From assembly GCF_027172205.1 (NCBI RefSeq), contig NC_070609.1, forward strand, positions 60,150,501-60,214,500: DNA of 64,000 nucleotides, given 5' to 3'. Of the stretch, positions 21,735-34,385 are shown one piece after another (the first letter of the stretch is position 1; every line of letters starts with the position of its first letter). A program made the translations under genes and the position numbers. The DNA is from Podarcis raffonei (taxonomy: Eukaryota; Chordata; Lepidosauria; Squamata; Lacertidae). The notes below the pieces were generated by a model. That model was not told the origin of the DNA and did no database searches. It saw only the letters and a program-made list of their open reading frames with translations.

Positions 21735-23156
21735 TATGCCCCATCATCTTTCATGGCAGCCTCTCCTTCGCAGGCCTAAAACTGCTGTATTTTTTATTCC
21801 ATCTAGCTCTTTTATGTACCTCTGTGAGGAATCTGTCTATCATGGTGCACACATTTACAACTTTTTAAATTAACTGATTATTATCATGCACTTGTCCTCT
21901 GCAATACTTTTTCACTTCTAATATTTGAAGTAGCTAATCTACCTAAGTTTTAGTGTTTGAAATACCTAATCATTCATCACGATTTCCCATGTTATAATAA
22001 AAGAACACACAGTGAATACAAGATTGCTGTTTAAATAAAAAGGGAGCTAGGGAAGAATGAGAATTGAAAAGAGGAGCATGCACAGATTTTTCTTCTCCAG
22101 TAAAGTCAGAAAACACAGAAGAACTTCAGCTTCCAGGCATGGGAAAATAAACGGATCAAAAAGAACATTGTCAGAAGTGAAACAATGTTGAATATTGCTT
22201 CCAAACTTGCAAATTACCGAGATAATGTCAAGTGTTCAAATTCAAAAGATGAATCGTAAAAAAAAAAAAATCAGCACTAACATAAAAAGGTAATATGATA
22301 CCGCTGTCTTTGATTGGCAGGGAAGAAGGCCAGCTGTCATGTGACAAAGGACTTTTTAGACTCTGCCTACCAAAGAGTTATGTATTACTCTATACTTTAA
22401 AGCCCTTTCCTTGTCATAAGATAGCACTTTAAAATGCTGCATTTCATTCTGAGAAGGTATAGAAAAATGAAATTTAGCATTATAACACTCTAACAGTCAT
22501 GGCTTCCATCAAATATTCCTGGAGATTGCAGTTTAGCAAGACTGCTGAGAATCATCATTCTCTTATATTATTTCTATTGTAGACACCCATGTTTATATTA
22601 ATACAAAAGTAGTATACGAATGTTTTACATTAGGGATGGGGAACATGTGGCAGTACTGAAATTATTTGACTCCAGTTTCCTATAGCTCCAGACAGTTAGC
22701 AGGGCCAACAAAGAAGGAGATTTGAGAATAACCCACACCAGACAAACCCACACCAGATTTCCCATTACACAAATTCAGAGGCCACAAAACCAGAAGACTG
22801 TGCCAAGAATTATAGACACACGCCAGCAGTCAGTATAACTGCTTCAAAACACAAGGAGAGCTACCATGTTATTAGTTCCAAAGAACACAAAAGCTTAGAA
22901 AAAGAAACAGTTCAATTTAAAAGGCAGCCCCCATCAGTTGCCATGAAGCATTTAACACAGGAACTATTGTGGTCCAAAAGAGCGGGTGGAGACAAACATC
23001 CTTTAATAAAAAGACTTGCCATGAGTCTTTTCTCCCAAAGGGCAAATCTGGTTCTTCCCGCCTTTCTAATAAATTTAATAGGCTTATTTGCCAGCAAATC
23101 AAACAGTGCTTCAGTAGTTGGTCTTGCAACTTCTTCCCCATGCTTGGGAATATTGT
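21735..23156. other. intergenic, AT-rich, no gene or repeat recognised
   Basis: No coding signal in either strand and no repeat family seen elsewhere in the window. Confidence 0.5.
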
Positions 23157-23157
<1 letters not shown>

Positions 23158-23207
<50 letters not shown>

Positions 23208-23208
23208 T
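23158..23208. repeat. (AAT)n microsatellite
   Basis: About sixteen AAT units. Confidence 0.95.
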
Positions 23209-23380
23209 GCCACTTTATTGAATTTATCGAGTTTATTAAATTGAAAGTTGGCCCACTGCCTACCTTTTAAAGATGATTAAAAGATAGATAGCTAGATGAT
23301 AGATTAGATGATAGATAGATACCCAGATGACTGCTGGGTGGGGGAGTAGGTTTGTGCCTTCATAAGCACCAGCCAGTCAT

Positions 23381-23575
23381 AGGAATACAGAAAGTTGCCT
23401 CATGCCGAGTCAGACTCTGGGGTCAATCTAGCTCAGTATTGTCTGCACGGGCTGGCAGAAGCTCTCTAGCTTTCAGGTAGGGGACACCCCAGCCCTACCT
23501 GGAGATGCTGACGATTGTACCTGGGACCTTCTGAATGCAAAGGAAATGCTCTATTGCTGAGCCACGGCCCTTCCC
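23381..23575 (-). mobile_element. tRNA-derived SINE (family B)
   Basis: The minus strand begins GGGCCGTGGCTCAGCAATAG and has AGGTCCCAGGTACAATCG. It ends CGGCATGAGGCAACTTTC. Confidence 0.8.
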
Positions 23576-23984
23576 CACTAGCTTCTGTGCACAGTTTGCC
23601 TCTGCTACAAAAAAATGCAGAATTGGTCTCCTCTTGTTCCTGGAGAGAAGCTGGTTTGTTACCACAAAATACTTCCTCTCACAGCAATCTGATCACTCAA
23701 AAGGTGTGTGTTTTACTACATCTACAGCCCTCCAAATGCTATAATGCTCATCTCTGACTATTGCTGGCTAGGGGTGGATGGGCTCTGCTCCAAATACACA
23801 GCTGCTGACTGGGAAGTTGGTTTTGGCCAAAGTCTTCCCAGGCTCTGCACTGGCTCTAAGACACCATCTGCTCCCAGGTGGCTTTCACACTCCCTTCCTA
23901 TCTATTTCCTCCCTTCCTAGATTCCTTCCCAGGGAGGATATGTCAGCATCTGTTACTCTCCAGATAGGGTCTGACAAAGGTACT

Positions 23985-24580
23985 ATTATTTCCCTCGATC
24001 TGGACATCAACAGAAGTATAGTGTCCAGATCAAAGGAAGTGATAGTATCATTCTGTTCTGCCTTTGTCAGACCACACCTGGAGTCCTGTGCACATTTCTG
24101 GGCACCGCAATTTAAGAAGGGCATTCGCAAGCTGGAATGTGTGCAATCGAGGGTCAACAAGATGTTCAAGGGTCTGGAAACCAAGCCTTATGAGGAAAGG
24201 TTGAGGGAGCTGAATATGTTTAGCCTGAAGAAGAGATGACTGAGGCGAGATATGATAGCCATCTTCAAACATCTAAAGGGCTGTCACGTGGAAGATGAAG
24301 CAAGTTGTTTTCTTCTGCTCCGGAGGGTAGGACCCAAACCAATGGCTTCAAGTTACAAGAAAGGAGGTTTCAACCATTAGAAAGCATTTACTGAAGGTAA
24401 GAGCTTTTTGACTGTGGAATGGATTCCCTTGGAAGGTGCTGGAGTCTCTTTCACTGCAAGTTTTTAAACAGAGCTTAAATCTGTCATGGATGCTTTAGTT
24501 GTGACTCCTGCATTGCAGAGGGTTGGACTAGATGACTCTTGAGGTTCCTCCCAACTCTAAAATTCTATGATTCTTCGATT
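23985..24580 (+). mobile_element. CR1 LINE, end of ORF2 and 3' UTR
   Basis: Codes FVRPHLESCAHFWAPQFKKG and LECVQSRVNKMFKGLETKPY then EERLRELNMFSLKKR, the standard CR1 ORF2 end. The 3' UTR ends AAATTCTATGATTCTTCGAT, the CR1 8-bp tail repeat. 5'-truncated. Confidence 0.88.
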
Positions 24581-24699
24581 TTCCGTTACTAGCAGAATGC
24601 AAAGTTTCCATGCACCGCCCCGCCGCTTTAAGTCACCCTTGCTCTTTTTAATTCCTTCCCCTCTTTTCTTCTTGTTTTTTCCCCCGCTCTCTCTTTTTC

Positions 24700-25330
24700 A
24701 CCCGCCCAGCCAAACTCACCAGGCTCCGACTGCGCCCTCTGATTGGCCGCCGTTGTTTTCGGGGGCGTGGCTACGCGTGGAATGCTGAGTGTCCCAGAAC
24801 CGGACGGTCCTGCTTCGGAGGCGGCCTGTTGATTGGCTCGTGACACTTACGGAAAGCGGGGAGAATGGAATGTTGGGGACTCTGAGCGTTCCAGAGATAC
24901 TTTGCTGTTGTTGTTTCATTCATTTTTTACGCAGCCGTGGATGCGAAAAGGGAAAGAAAGAAAAAAGTAGGGTGAGATTTTGCAGGCGAAAGTCGCCTAC
25001 TCAGAAATAGGCTCCATTAAATTCAATGGGACTTGCTTCCAGGGAGGGGTAGCGTTGCAGCCTCAACCTAGAGCCTTCTGCGGAGGCCCTTCTGGATTAA
25101 AAATCTTTGGAATTGCACTTTCTGCTGCGAGAGGATCCCTTGAAGGCGGATTCCCAGGCGTCTCTTGGCGGGATCGACGGACCCGGGGACCCGGTTGGGA
25201 CAGGAACCAGGAAAAGTCACGAGGAGGTACATTCATCTCTCTTGGCTCGACCGCGCTCTCCGCCTTGCACGACCGCAGGCGGGAGAGAAGCGCTGCATGG
25301 GGGTGGGGTCTGTGCGAAGGGTCTGTGTAC
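24700..25330 (+). promoter_or_regulatory. PLEKHF1: CpG-dense promoter candidate for PLEKHF1
   Basis: About 15 CpG in about 150 bases around 24725-24870, in a window otherwise poor in CpG outside MITEs and SINEs. ATTGG (inverted CCAAT) at 24742-24746 and 24832-24836, GC box GGGGGCGTGG at 24761-24770. No TATA box was seen. The nearest plus-strand coding exon downstream is PLEKHF1, whose human counterpart has a non-coding first exon some kilobases upstream. Candidate donors are GTGAGA near 24972 and GTACAT near 25227. Assignment to PLEKHF1 is inference. Confidence 0.6.
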
Positions 25331-25692
25331 TGTAGCGTCTTTCTGCGGGGCTTTGAATTCACCGATCTTTTAGAGTTCCACATACTTTGCAAAACTGTTG
25401 TGGTGCCAGCGCAGGACCTGAGAGCGAAGAGCCAGTGCGCTGTTGTAATCTGAAAGGGGCTCTTTTAAAATGCGATTTCCGCCCGTGGGAGCGGCTTTCA
25501 AACTTCCATCACGCCAACTCTCTGTGTCCGCTGGCAATCGAAATATACATAAAGTGACGCTTTTCTTCTTTCAAGAATGTACTTGAAATGGACCTAAATG
25601 ATCTCTTCGGCATGCCTCATGGGAAGCGATTTATAAATGAAATTAATATTATTATCATCCATAATGATGATGATGTTGCTTACTTTGTTTTT

Positions 25693-25720
25693 AAATTTTA
25701 TTTATTTATTTATTTATTTG
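25693..25720. repeat. (TTTA)n microsatellite
   Basis: About six TTTA units. Confidence 0.85.
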
Positions 25721-26449
25721 AGTGTGATGGCAGGGACAGCTGCCAGATTATAGGAAGGGGATGAGATTCTGTAAGGTGGAGTGGTGTGTGTGTGTGGAGA
25801 ACCTGTGACTGACTTTCCAGATGTTGATGAACTCCACCTCCCCTGAGCTCCATCCAGCCTAGCCAAAGGTCATGGTTGATGGGAGTAGTAGTCCCAGCAG
25901 CAGCAGCAGCAGCATATGGAAGCTTCCACAGCCCAGCTCTTAGGTTTGGGTGTGTATTTAATGGCAATGGCAGGAATCCTTCAAAGCATGTAGCTGGTGC
26001 GTTAAGAAATAGTGAAACCAAGAAGTGCTCCTGTCAGTGTCGAAACAGCCAGGTGACTGTCAAATGTGAGTCAACAGCAGGAGGCTCTGAAAAGGAGGTG
26101 AGGCGAGTGAAACAGCTGAGGATCTTGACGCAACTCTACATTATTTGCTCTCACTGTAGCATGACGGTAAAGCCCTCTCTGTTGGTGTCATAGAGAGGAT
26201 TGATAAGGAACTTCTACACAGGGCCTGCTTGACTTTGTTTCTCATTCTGTAGCACTCCTGGGTCTTGACCCGTAGGTGGCATCTCTGCCTATAACCATGC
26301 ATTTCAAGCTGGCTGCTGACACTCTCCCCTCTGCTTCCTTTATTTCATCTGTCACCCTTTTCCCCAGCCTACTAAAGCAAGATGGACTTCACCATCCCCC
26401 CACCCCACAAATGAGATTGGAGGCAGGTAAATGACAGGGACCACAATGG

Positions 26450-27060
26450 CTTTAAAAGAGGATTGGGCAAAGTTGGAAAAGGTTCAGAAAAGGGCAGCCA
26501 AAATGATCAAGGGGAAGGAGCGAGTTCCCTATGAAGACAGGTTGCAGCATTTGGGGACTTTTCAGCTGAAGAGGAAAGGCTTGCAAGAGGCTACATGATA
26601 GAATTTTATAAAATTATGCATGGCATGGAGAAAGTGGATAGAGTGAGGTTTTTCTTCCCTTTCTCATAACACTGGAACTTTTGGACATCGAATGAAGCTG
26701 CATGTTGGATGATTCAGGACCAATGAAATAAAGGACTTGGTCACGCAGCACATAGTTAAATTAAGGAACTCGATCCCACAGGAGACAGTGATGGCCACCA
26801 ATTTGGGTGGCTTTAAAAGAGAATTGAGACAAACTCATGGAGGAGAGGGCTATCGGTGGCTATGATCTGCCTGCACAACTGGAGGCAGCAATGCTTCTGA
26901 ATACCAGTTGCTGGAAGCCACAGGAGGAGAGAGAGCTCATGTGTTCCAATCCTGCTTGCTGGTTTCCCACAGGCATCCGGTTAGCCACTGGGAGAACAGG
27001 ATGCTGGACTAAATGGGCCATTGGCATGAACCAGAAGGTTTTTCTGGTGTTCTTATGGAC
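26450..27060 (+). mobile_element. CR1-like LINE 3' end (tail type 2), uninterrupted copy
   Basis: Codes remnants of KVQKRAAKMIKGKERVPYED then RLQHLGTFQLKRK, followed by the 3' UTR CACAGGAGACAGTGATGGCC ... TTTCTGGTGTTCTTATGG. This gives the reference order for the split copy at 10486-11250. Confidence 0.75.
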
Positions 27061-28078
27061 CCCTTTTCCTCTCTCCCCCCCATCTTCTTTTCTCTAGGCT
27101 AAACCAACCCTAGCAGAGTTGAGGCTGGGTGGAGAGGAGAGGAGGATGGAGGCAGCATAATAATCAGAGCCTTCTGTTGCTGCTGAAAATGAAGATTTGT
27201 TGTGGCAGGTGTTTCTCGTGGACTTGAGAGTCGACTTTGTCAGGTGTGTTTTGCTTTCCTTGGCATAGTGGTGGAGGAAGAATGGTACTGAACGCTGGCC
27301 AAATTAGCCAGGAAATGTAAAGCTTAGTCTGCAGAGATCAAAGGTGGGTAAAGATAAGCGCAGCCATGCAGCCGGTTGATGCTCTGGTCTCTGTCTCTGC
27401 TCATGTGGGAGTGAGTCAGTGCTCACTCTTTTTAAAAATAAACAATTAGCCACCAATCAGGGTTTTCGGAACAACAACAGCATTTGACACAGATGGATCT
27501 CACTAGGAAAATGGCTCCAGAGGGCTTGGGCCACAGACAGAGAAGGTTTTGTGCCACAGTCCCAGCCTCTAACATCTGTGCAATCATGAGGCAGGAGGTC
27601 TGGAGGCAGCCTGCTCCCATTTGCTGTAAGCAGATGGGCACCAGTGGGGTAACTGTTTGGGGGCTTTGCAACCAGCCTGTCAGGCTCACCCTCCCAAGCA
27701 CGACTCTGTTTCAGTCCTGTGCAACTTCCACGGAGTTTCTTCTGAAACCAGTGGCATCCCAGGCAACAGTTTACTCTCCCCAAAGGTGGCCAACATCAGA
27801 TGCTATTAGTCATTGTCTCAACTGCAGCACAAGAAATGTTTGTGTCAGGGCTTCGCTTCTTGAGTCACTAGATCTCTATAAACCAATGCCTGGCTGCCCT
27901 TTGGAAGTAGCGTCTCCACTAGTTTCTACAAGTGAGACCTGCAACAAAATGTTGCAGCACGGAGTATGCTCTGTTCAGCATACCAACCATCTCCATTCCC
28001 TGTCTTCCTCTCCATCAGCAGTCAAGGCAGCATTTCATGGCCATTGAGCATGCCCAGTTGGAATGGTGTATCCTAAAA
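27061..28078. other. PLEKHF1 intron or intergenic, nothing recognised
   Basis: No gene. Long open frames here have no similarity I recognise and span non-repetitive DNA without splice or codon support. Confidence 0.4.
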
Positions 28079-28264
28079 TATAGGAAGCTACCTTATACTG
28101 AATCAAACCATTGAACCATCTATCTCAGTACTGTCTGCACTGATAGGCAGCAGTTCCCCAGGGTTTCAGGCAGGGAACTTGCACTGCCTGGATATGCCAG
28201 GGATTGAACCTGGGACCTTCTGCATTCAAAGCATATGCTCTGCCACTGAGCTACGGCCCTTCCC
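28079..28264 (-). mobile_element. tRNA-derived SINE (family B)
   Basis: The minus strand begins GGGCCGTAGCTCAGTGGCAG, with AGGTCCCAGGTTCAATCCC as B box, and ends AAGGTAGCTTCCTA. Close to full length. Confidence 0.85.
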
Positions 28265-28499
28265 TAACATTACTGGGATGAACACTAGGAGACTGTGCAC
28301 CTTCCCATGTCCTAAGAGTAACAGCTATCAGTGGGAAGAATGCTCCCAATTTTGCTAAAACGACCGAAAATTTTGTGTTCAGTTCTTGCGACAAGAAGGT
28401 ATGTTTTACTCTTCAAGCATTTCAAAAGTTTTTGTTCCATGTGACAAGATAGCGGCCCATGGAAGCAAAGTTGTTTGAATCCCTGCCCCATTGAAATCC

Positions 28500-28750
28500 A
28501 TGTAACAAGGCTGTACGCTTACTTTGGCCCCATTGAGCTCAGTAGGGTTACCTTTAAGTCAGCATGCAACAAATTTGTACTATTAAAGTGCTTAACTTTG
28601 GCAGCAGGGGGTTCAAGATGTGCTCTGCAACAGTTAAGACCCATGACTCCAACTAAGCCATACTACCAGCTAAGTAGACCCACTGAAATTAGCCATGTCC
28701 ATTGACTTCAATGGGCCCACTCTGAGTAGGGCTAGCAGTGGATACCATCC
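28500..28750. repeat. dispersed repeat, TCTGAGTA family
   Basis: CACTGAAATTAGCCATGTCC and CACTCTGAGTAGGGCTAGC match copies at 3100-3255 and 50745-50865. Confidence 0.5.
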
Positions 28751-29924
28751 CCAGTTTTCCTGTGTGTGTGTGTGTGTGTGTTAACTAAGGTTCTTGGAGC
28801 TTTAAATCACAGCTGCAGCCTTGACGAAAGACTGTGCCTATCACCTAACAGCTGCAAATGATTGCTAAAAGCCAGTGCTAAGGAGCTAAACTTGCTCTCT
28901 GAACTGGTCAGCTGTCTGCTCTGAAAATTTGCTGAGTCACAATATTATTTTGCTTCAGAGTTCAGATTCCTCTCATTCCGATCTTGTTCTTTTCTGCATC
29001 TGCATTATTTCCCAGCCTTGTTGTTGAATTTGTTCCAGTCCCCCCCCCCCTTTGAAACTGGCAATGGGTTGTTTTGTGGAGGCCAGCAACCTCTCCATGT
29101 TTTGCTGTTACCCATGAACTGATCCTGCCACCTTTCCTGGGTGAATCACTTCAGTTCTACCTTTCACCCAGTTCTTTCCCCTAGAAATTGCACAATGTAG
29201 GACAGTCATGAATTTATTGGGTGCCTCCCAGTGGATTCCTTAACCAGGATCACTTCTGTCGCTGCAGGCTTTGAGATCAAATCACTTCTGAAGAGCTCTG
29301 CAATGGTTTCATTTTCATGTTATATTACACCTGTGTCACTCATGAAACTATTACTTGTGAAACTATTTGGCTGTTGTGGCTTCTAAAGAACCCTGGGAGC
29401 TACAGATGTTATTATTATTGTCATCTACATGTATTTGCCCCTTTTTACAAAAATAAAAGCCTCCAAGTGACTTAACAATACAGCAGGATTTTTTAAAAAA
29501 AACCAACCAATGCATCATAGAAGACACCAGAAATGTTCATCTGATATAATATTAAAGAAAGCCCTTCCCATACCCACCTAAATATGAACCCTGCTGCAGG
29601 GGCCAGCTTGGTTACCAAAGGCCAAAAGTCAATGAAAAGTGCCTAGTGCCTAAACACTGATAATGACGGGGTTTTTCCTGTGGAGAGTGTTCCACAGATA
29701 TAGGGGGGGGCACCACCGAAAAGATCCCCTCCATGGTGGATTAAGCCAGGAGAATTACAGATAACTAAATCCAGGGGCTTTTAGTGGGTGAAGTCAAAGG
29801 GATTAACTTTCCTTCATAATCTCTTCCGGAGTGGGGGGTGGAGATGGTCACTTCCTTACCATAAAATAATTAAGAGGTGGTCAAGTGGGTGCATCACTCC
29901 TCATACATTGATACTCCAAGAAGC

Positions 29925-30060
29925 TCAGGGTGGAGCTTTCTGTTTTATCCTCACAACAACCCTGCAAGGTAGGGTAGTCTGAGGGGGGGGGGAGAGAGAG
30001 AGAGACTGGCCCACTGTCACCCAGTGGGGCTTCATGCCCGAGTGGGGTGGGGAGTTTGAT
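29925..30060 (-). mobile_element. Sauria-type SINE, partial
   Basis: TCCTCACAACAACCCTGCAA, GGTAGGGTAGTCTGAGG and CACCCAGTGGGGCTTCATG match the inverted body at 19281-19485. Confidence 0.65.
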
Positions 30061-30064
30061 GCTC

Positions 30065-30250
30065 ATAAAACCATAGAAATGTAGAGCTGGAAGGGACCTC
30101 AAGGATCGTCTAGTAGTCCCACCGCCTGCAATGCAGGAATCGCAATGAAAGCATCCATGGCAGATAGCTGTCCAGCTTCTGCTTAAAAGCCTCCCATGAA
30201 GTCTTCAAGTTCTTAGTCCAGAGCTGAGTCTAACCTCTACTCCACACTGG
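30065..30250 (-). mobile_element. CR1 LINE 3' end fragment (tail type 1)
   Basis: ACCATAGAAATGTAGAGCTG and GAAGGGACCTCAAGGATCG are the inverted CR1 end. Confidence 0.7.
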
Positions 30251-30499
30251 CTCCTTATAGGTGACAAAACATGTGAGAGGAGAGCTGTTGCCTGTGTAAG
30301 CTTTCCAAACACTGGCTGGCTGGCTGGGCCAGTGGATTAGGTGACCCCTTGGCCTGACCCAGCAGAGCTGCTCTTTACGTTTATGGGGGAAAGGTTGGTT
30401 TTGATGGAACAGAGAAAGAGGGAGGTTTGCACCTCATTGCCACCCTGGTGTGGAGTTCCAAGTGGCTTAGAGCTTTCCTGCTAAGAACCCTTTTGCTTT

Positions 30500-31165
30500 T
30501 CATCCTTGGTCTCCACCAAGGGGTACAATTAATGCCGCCCTGTGCAAAGCTCGGGAACGTTTTGCATTACAAGACAGAAGTCCACAGAAGAGTCCTGTGA
30601 AACTAATCAGCCCCGCGGATTCTGTGATGAAAGGTTACTAGAGGCCTCCTGCCAAGAGCTCTCATGAAAACAACCTCTCGCTAATAGCTATGAAAGGTTG
30701 GCTCCAACAGTCCTTTTTATATATATAATTGGAGTTTGCCGTTCTCTGCTGTGTGTTCCCACTTCAAATGGGCACCGAGATCAGAGGTACTGTAGTTTTT
30801 AGTTTTCTTTCCTTTTCATGCTTCTCCCTCCCCTCCTGTTCTGTAGTGTGCAAAAGTCATTATGTTCATAATAGCAGAAGCAAAGCGACTCCGTGGTGGC
30901 TTTTAGTTTTGATTTTTAAATATAAAACGATCACGCTGGCTGATGGTGGGGCAGTCGGTCCTTCACTATTACAGACTGATCCTCAAAGCAACTCGGCAGT
31001 GCATTTGTTTCTTTTCTTTAAAAAAAATAAATGCTGAAGAAGCTTCCATGGTCCTTAAGCTGAACAGCTCTTATGCGCACTTATAAATCGCTGCTGTTTC
31101 TAATCACCTACAGTGAGCGCAAAATTGCCTCCAGGCGAAAAGGCATTTTTTGTGTGAAATAAAAG
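30500..31165. other. unique AT-rich sequence, candidate conserved element
   Basis: 30520-30715 and 31055-31165 have no match to repeats in the window. They lie in the presumed PLEKHF1 intron. Conservation is untested. Confidence 0.25.
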
Positions 31166-31169
31166 TGGT

Positions 31170-31285
31170 TCTTAATCATAGAATTGTAGAGTCAGAAGGG
31201 ACCCTGAGGATCACGTGGCCCAGCCCCCTGCAATGCAGGGATCTGCATCTGATGCCCCATGGCATCACGGATTCCTTCTTGCAGG
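31170..31285 (-). mobile_element. CR1 LINE 3' end fragment (tail type 1)
   Basis: ATCATAGAATTGTAGAGTCA and GAAGGGACCCTGAGGATC. Confidence 0.7.
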
Positions 31286-31345
31286 CTGTTGGGGAAATAA
31301 AACATGGCTGTAGTCGTGTGTGGGCTAGTAACTTTTGTAGGCTTA

Positions 31346-31582
31346 AGAAGAAGAGTTTGGATTCGATATCCCGCTTTATCACTAGGAGTCTCAAAGTGAC
31401 TAACATTCTCCTTTCCCTTCCTCTCCCACAACAAACACTCTGTGAGGTGAGTGGGGCTGAGAGACTTCAGAGAAGTGTGACTAGCCCAAGGTCACACAGC
31501 AGCTGCATGTGGAGCAGCAGGGAAGCGAACCCGGTTCACCAGATTACGAGTCTACCGCTCTTAACCACTACACCACACTGGC
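31346..31582 (-). mobile_element. Sauria-type SINE, full length
   Basis: The minus strand starts CCAGTGTGGTGTAGTGGTTA, contains GAACCGGGTTCGCTTCCC and ends with the tail AATCCAAACTCTTCTTCTT. Same subfamily as 49292-49546. Confidence 0.88.
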
Positions 31583-31900
31583 TGTTGGATCATCTAGTCC
31601 AGCATTTTGTTCTCACAGTGGCCAACCAGATGTGTGTGGAGAAATCCACAAGGAGGATTCAAGTGCAAGAACACCCTCCCCTCTGGCTGTTTTCTGGGAA
31701 CTGGTATTCAGAAGCAGTGCTGCTGCTTCCAGCTGTGGAGGTGGAGCATAGTCATCATGGCTGGTAGCCATCCATAGCCTTCTCTTCCTCCATGAATTTG
31801 TTGAATCCTCTATGAAAGCCATCTAAGTTGGCAGCCATCACGCCTCCTGTGGGAGGGAGTTCCATAGTTTATGTGCTAGGCTTGTCTGGATGGGCTGCTG
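31583..31900 (-). mobile_element. CR1-like LINE 3' end (tail type 2)
   Basis: ATCTAGTCCAGCATTTTGTT, ACTGGTATTCAGAAGCAGTG and the inverted TGGCAGCCATCACGCCTCC stretch match the family at 33740-34600. Confidence 0.65.
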
Positions 31901-32339
31901 TTGCATAAGAGGTATGCAATAAACCTTCTTTGGAATAAATTGGCAGGTGGGTATAGGCCATATGGTTCTTGGGAAGCAAAGATTTTCACAAGTGAAATTA
32001 GATTGGGATAGACAGGGGTTGCCTTCTCCTATAGCACACACTGCGGCTCATGAGCATTGGGGAGCATTTCAGGGGGGGATTGACTTTCTCTCTCTCCCTG
32101 TAGGGGAGAGGTGGGGGACTTGTGGCTCTTCAGGTATTGCTGAACAGCTCCCATCATCTCTGACCATTGGCCATTTGGGCTGGGGATGACAGGAGTTGAA
32201 GTCCAACAACATTCACTGTCCCTTCCTATAGCATGTTGCAGTCCATGGGGGCTGACTTTGTGGCGAGCCCCTGAGTTGGGTTAGGCTTTCTCGTTTCTTG
32301 GCCCTGCTTGGCTGTTCAGTTGGACCAAAATACGATTTT

Positions 32340-32600
32340 AGTTAATTTTTATAGAAAGTTTAACAAAGTGAAAAGAAACAACTGCCCCCCCCCACCAGCT
32401 CACATTAATAATACAATGACCATCAATACACCCATCTCAGTTTAGGCACGCGAGTCAAGATATGTCATATAAATGTCCTGATAGATATCCAAGCCAAATC
32501 GACATTCACAAGAAATGAGTTCAAATGTGGCAAGGGCAGCGTGGTCCTCAAGATCATTGCATAACAGATTGTGGGTGTTTCGTTTTTTTCCAGGCTGGAA
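32340..32600 (-). mobile_element. L1-like LINE fragment, same family as 17227-18054
   Basis: TGTCCTGATAGATATCCAAG ... GAGTTCAAATGTGGCAAGG aligns by eye with ATATATTTATCCAAACCAGG ... CATATGTTGCAAGTGTTG at 17720-17790. Confidence 0.5.
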
Positions 32601-33739
32601 GAATAAGGGAGTTCTGGAACAGTCATGAAACTTTCACAAAACGTAACACGAGCTTCCTAGCTTAATTCCTGGGAATGTTGATGCAAACACAGTTTCACTG
32701 AGTTTTGTGGGCCCTCCTTGAGAAATGTAGGGGAAATCTCTTCCCATCAATAGTGACTGGTACATTCCTGAGCAACATCTAACAGACTGCATTGTCAACA
32801 TGATCATTCTAGCGGTTTTTAAAACAATTGTCATTGCTAGCACTTTCTCCCTTGCTGTTGTTTCCTCTCTACAAAGCTCTTGTGTGGTGTAGCTGTTGCA
32901 CATTTTGTGAAGGGAGGTGTCTTGGATATTGAATTTTCAGGGTTATTTTTTATGCTTATTTACAAAGTCATTGTAGAAAAGGAACCTGGCCATGGCATGA
33001 CCTTCAGTGCTTTGGAGCTGTGTGTTCCTTGGTGAATGATCTCTTAGGTTACCCATTGTGTGTACGTGCAAGAAAAAGAATGTGCTCTCTGTGAACTTCA
33101 TTTTATATGATGCATTTGGGAAATGACTCAGTTTCTTCATACATGTGAATGTTTGGCCTGCCACTAGGGTTGCAAAATCTTATTTTGTTCAACACAAGGC
33201 AGAACAGTGTGGGTGCACCCTGCACTGCTCATGAACATTTGCAGAGATGTTGGGGGCCAAACAATATATTCACAAAACCACGCAGCTATGATCCTTCCTA
33301 GACTGTACCACTTCAGACTGCTGCTAGGGGGGACACATTTGAATCCTTCTCCCTTTTGAAAGCATTTTTTTCCCCTCCCACTAAGATAACGGGAAAACTA
33401 GAGTCTTTTCCCCTGACGTGCTAGATTTCTATGTGCATGGTGTCCTTGACATGTGGGAATGTCCAAAAATGTAAGACACACACACCTTCTGCAGTCATAT
33501 AGTCCTGAAAGGATGGTACCTTCTGATACTGATTACCATGTTTCACTCGGTGTTTTGGTGTTTGTACATATGTGATCATGCAAGCATAGAATTATGATGG
33601 GGGTTGATGTAGACAAGTAATTCTGGTTTTGTCTTATTACATGGGCAAAGGCACTTTTCAGAGTTGTCATTTTGAATTCAGCCACTGGGATGTTAAGTGG
33701 GGGGAGCATAAGGTCATGGCACTGACGAGGGAAGAGACT
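32601..33739. other. PLEKHF1 intron, no repeat or gene recognised
   Basis: Unique-looking sequence without coding signal. Confidence 0.4.
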
Positions 33740-33849
33740 TAAGAATAGGCAGTGGCCAATCTAGTCCATCATGCTGTTCTCACTGGTTAACCAGTTGCCT
33801 CTTGGAAACCCATAAATGAACCCGGGCACAACTACATCTGAAGGCAGTC

Positions 33850-33978
33850 CTGTTTAGAGAAGTTTTTAATGGCTGATGTTTTAATGTATTTTTAATATTT
33901 TGTTGGAAGCCGCCCAGAGTGGCTGGGGAAACCCAGCCAGATGGGCAGGGTATAATAATAATAATAATAATAATAATA

Positions 33979-34017
<39 letters not shown>
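33850..34017 (+). mobile_element. LINE 3' tail (L2/CR1-like) with (AAT)n(ATT)n
   Basis: GAAGCCGCCCAGAGTGGCTG, GGGCAGGGTATAATAATAAT then ATT units to 34017. The AAT and ATT runs face each other and can form a hairpin. Confidence 0.75.
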
Positions 34018-34018
<1 letters not shown>

Positions 34019-34385
34019 CAGTTCTGCAGTTTCCAGCAACTGGTATTCAGAAGCATAGCCGCCTCTGCCAGTGAAGGTAGAGCATAGCCATTGGGCTTAG
34101 TAGCCAGTTATAGCCATATCCTCCTTTTGTATAATGTTTTAAAGCCATCCAAGTTGGTGGCCATCACTGCCTCTTGTGGTAGTGAATTCTATAGCTTAGC
34201 TATGCACCATGCAAAGAAGTTTCTTTTGCCTGTCCTGAATTTTCCAACATTCAGCTTCATTAGATGTCCCCAAGTTCTCACATTATGAGAATGGGAGAAA
34301 AGCTTTTCTCTGTCCACTTTCTCCACACCCTGCATCATTTTATATGCCTCTATCGTGTCGCCACTTGCTTGCCTTTTCTCCAAAA

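Noticed and set aside
27484-28047. 187-residue plus-strand open frame
   Set aside because: No recognisable family and no splice or codon support; it sits in the presumed PLEKHF1 intron.
31150-31767. 205-residue plus-strand open frame
   Set aside because: A chain of CR1 and SINE pieces read through by chance.
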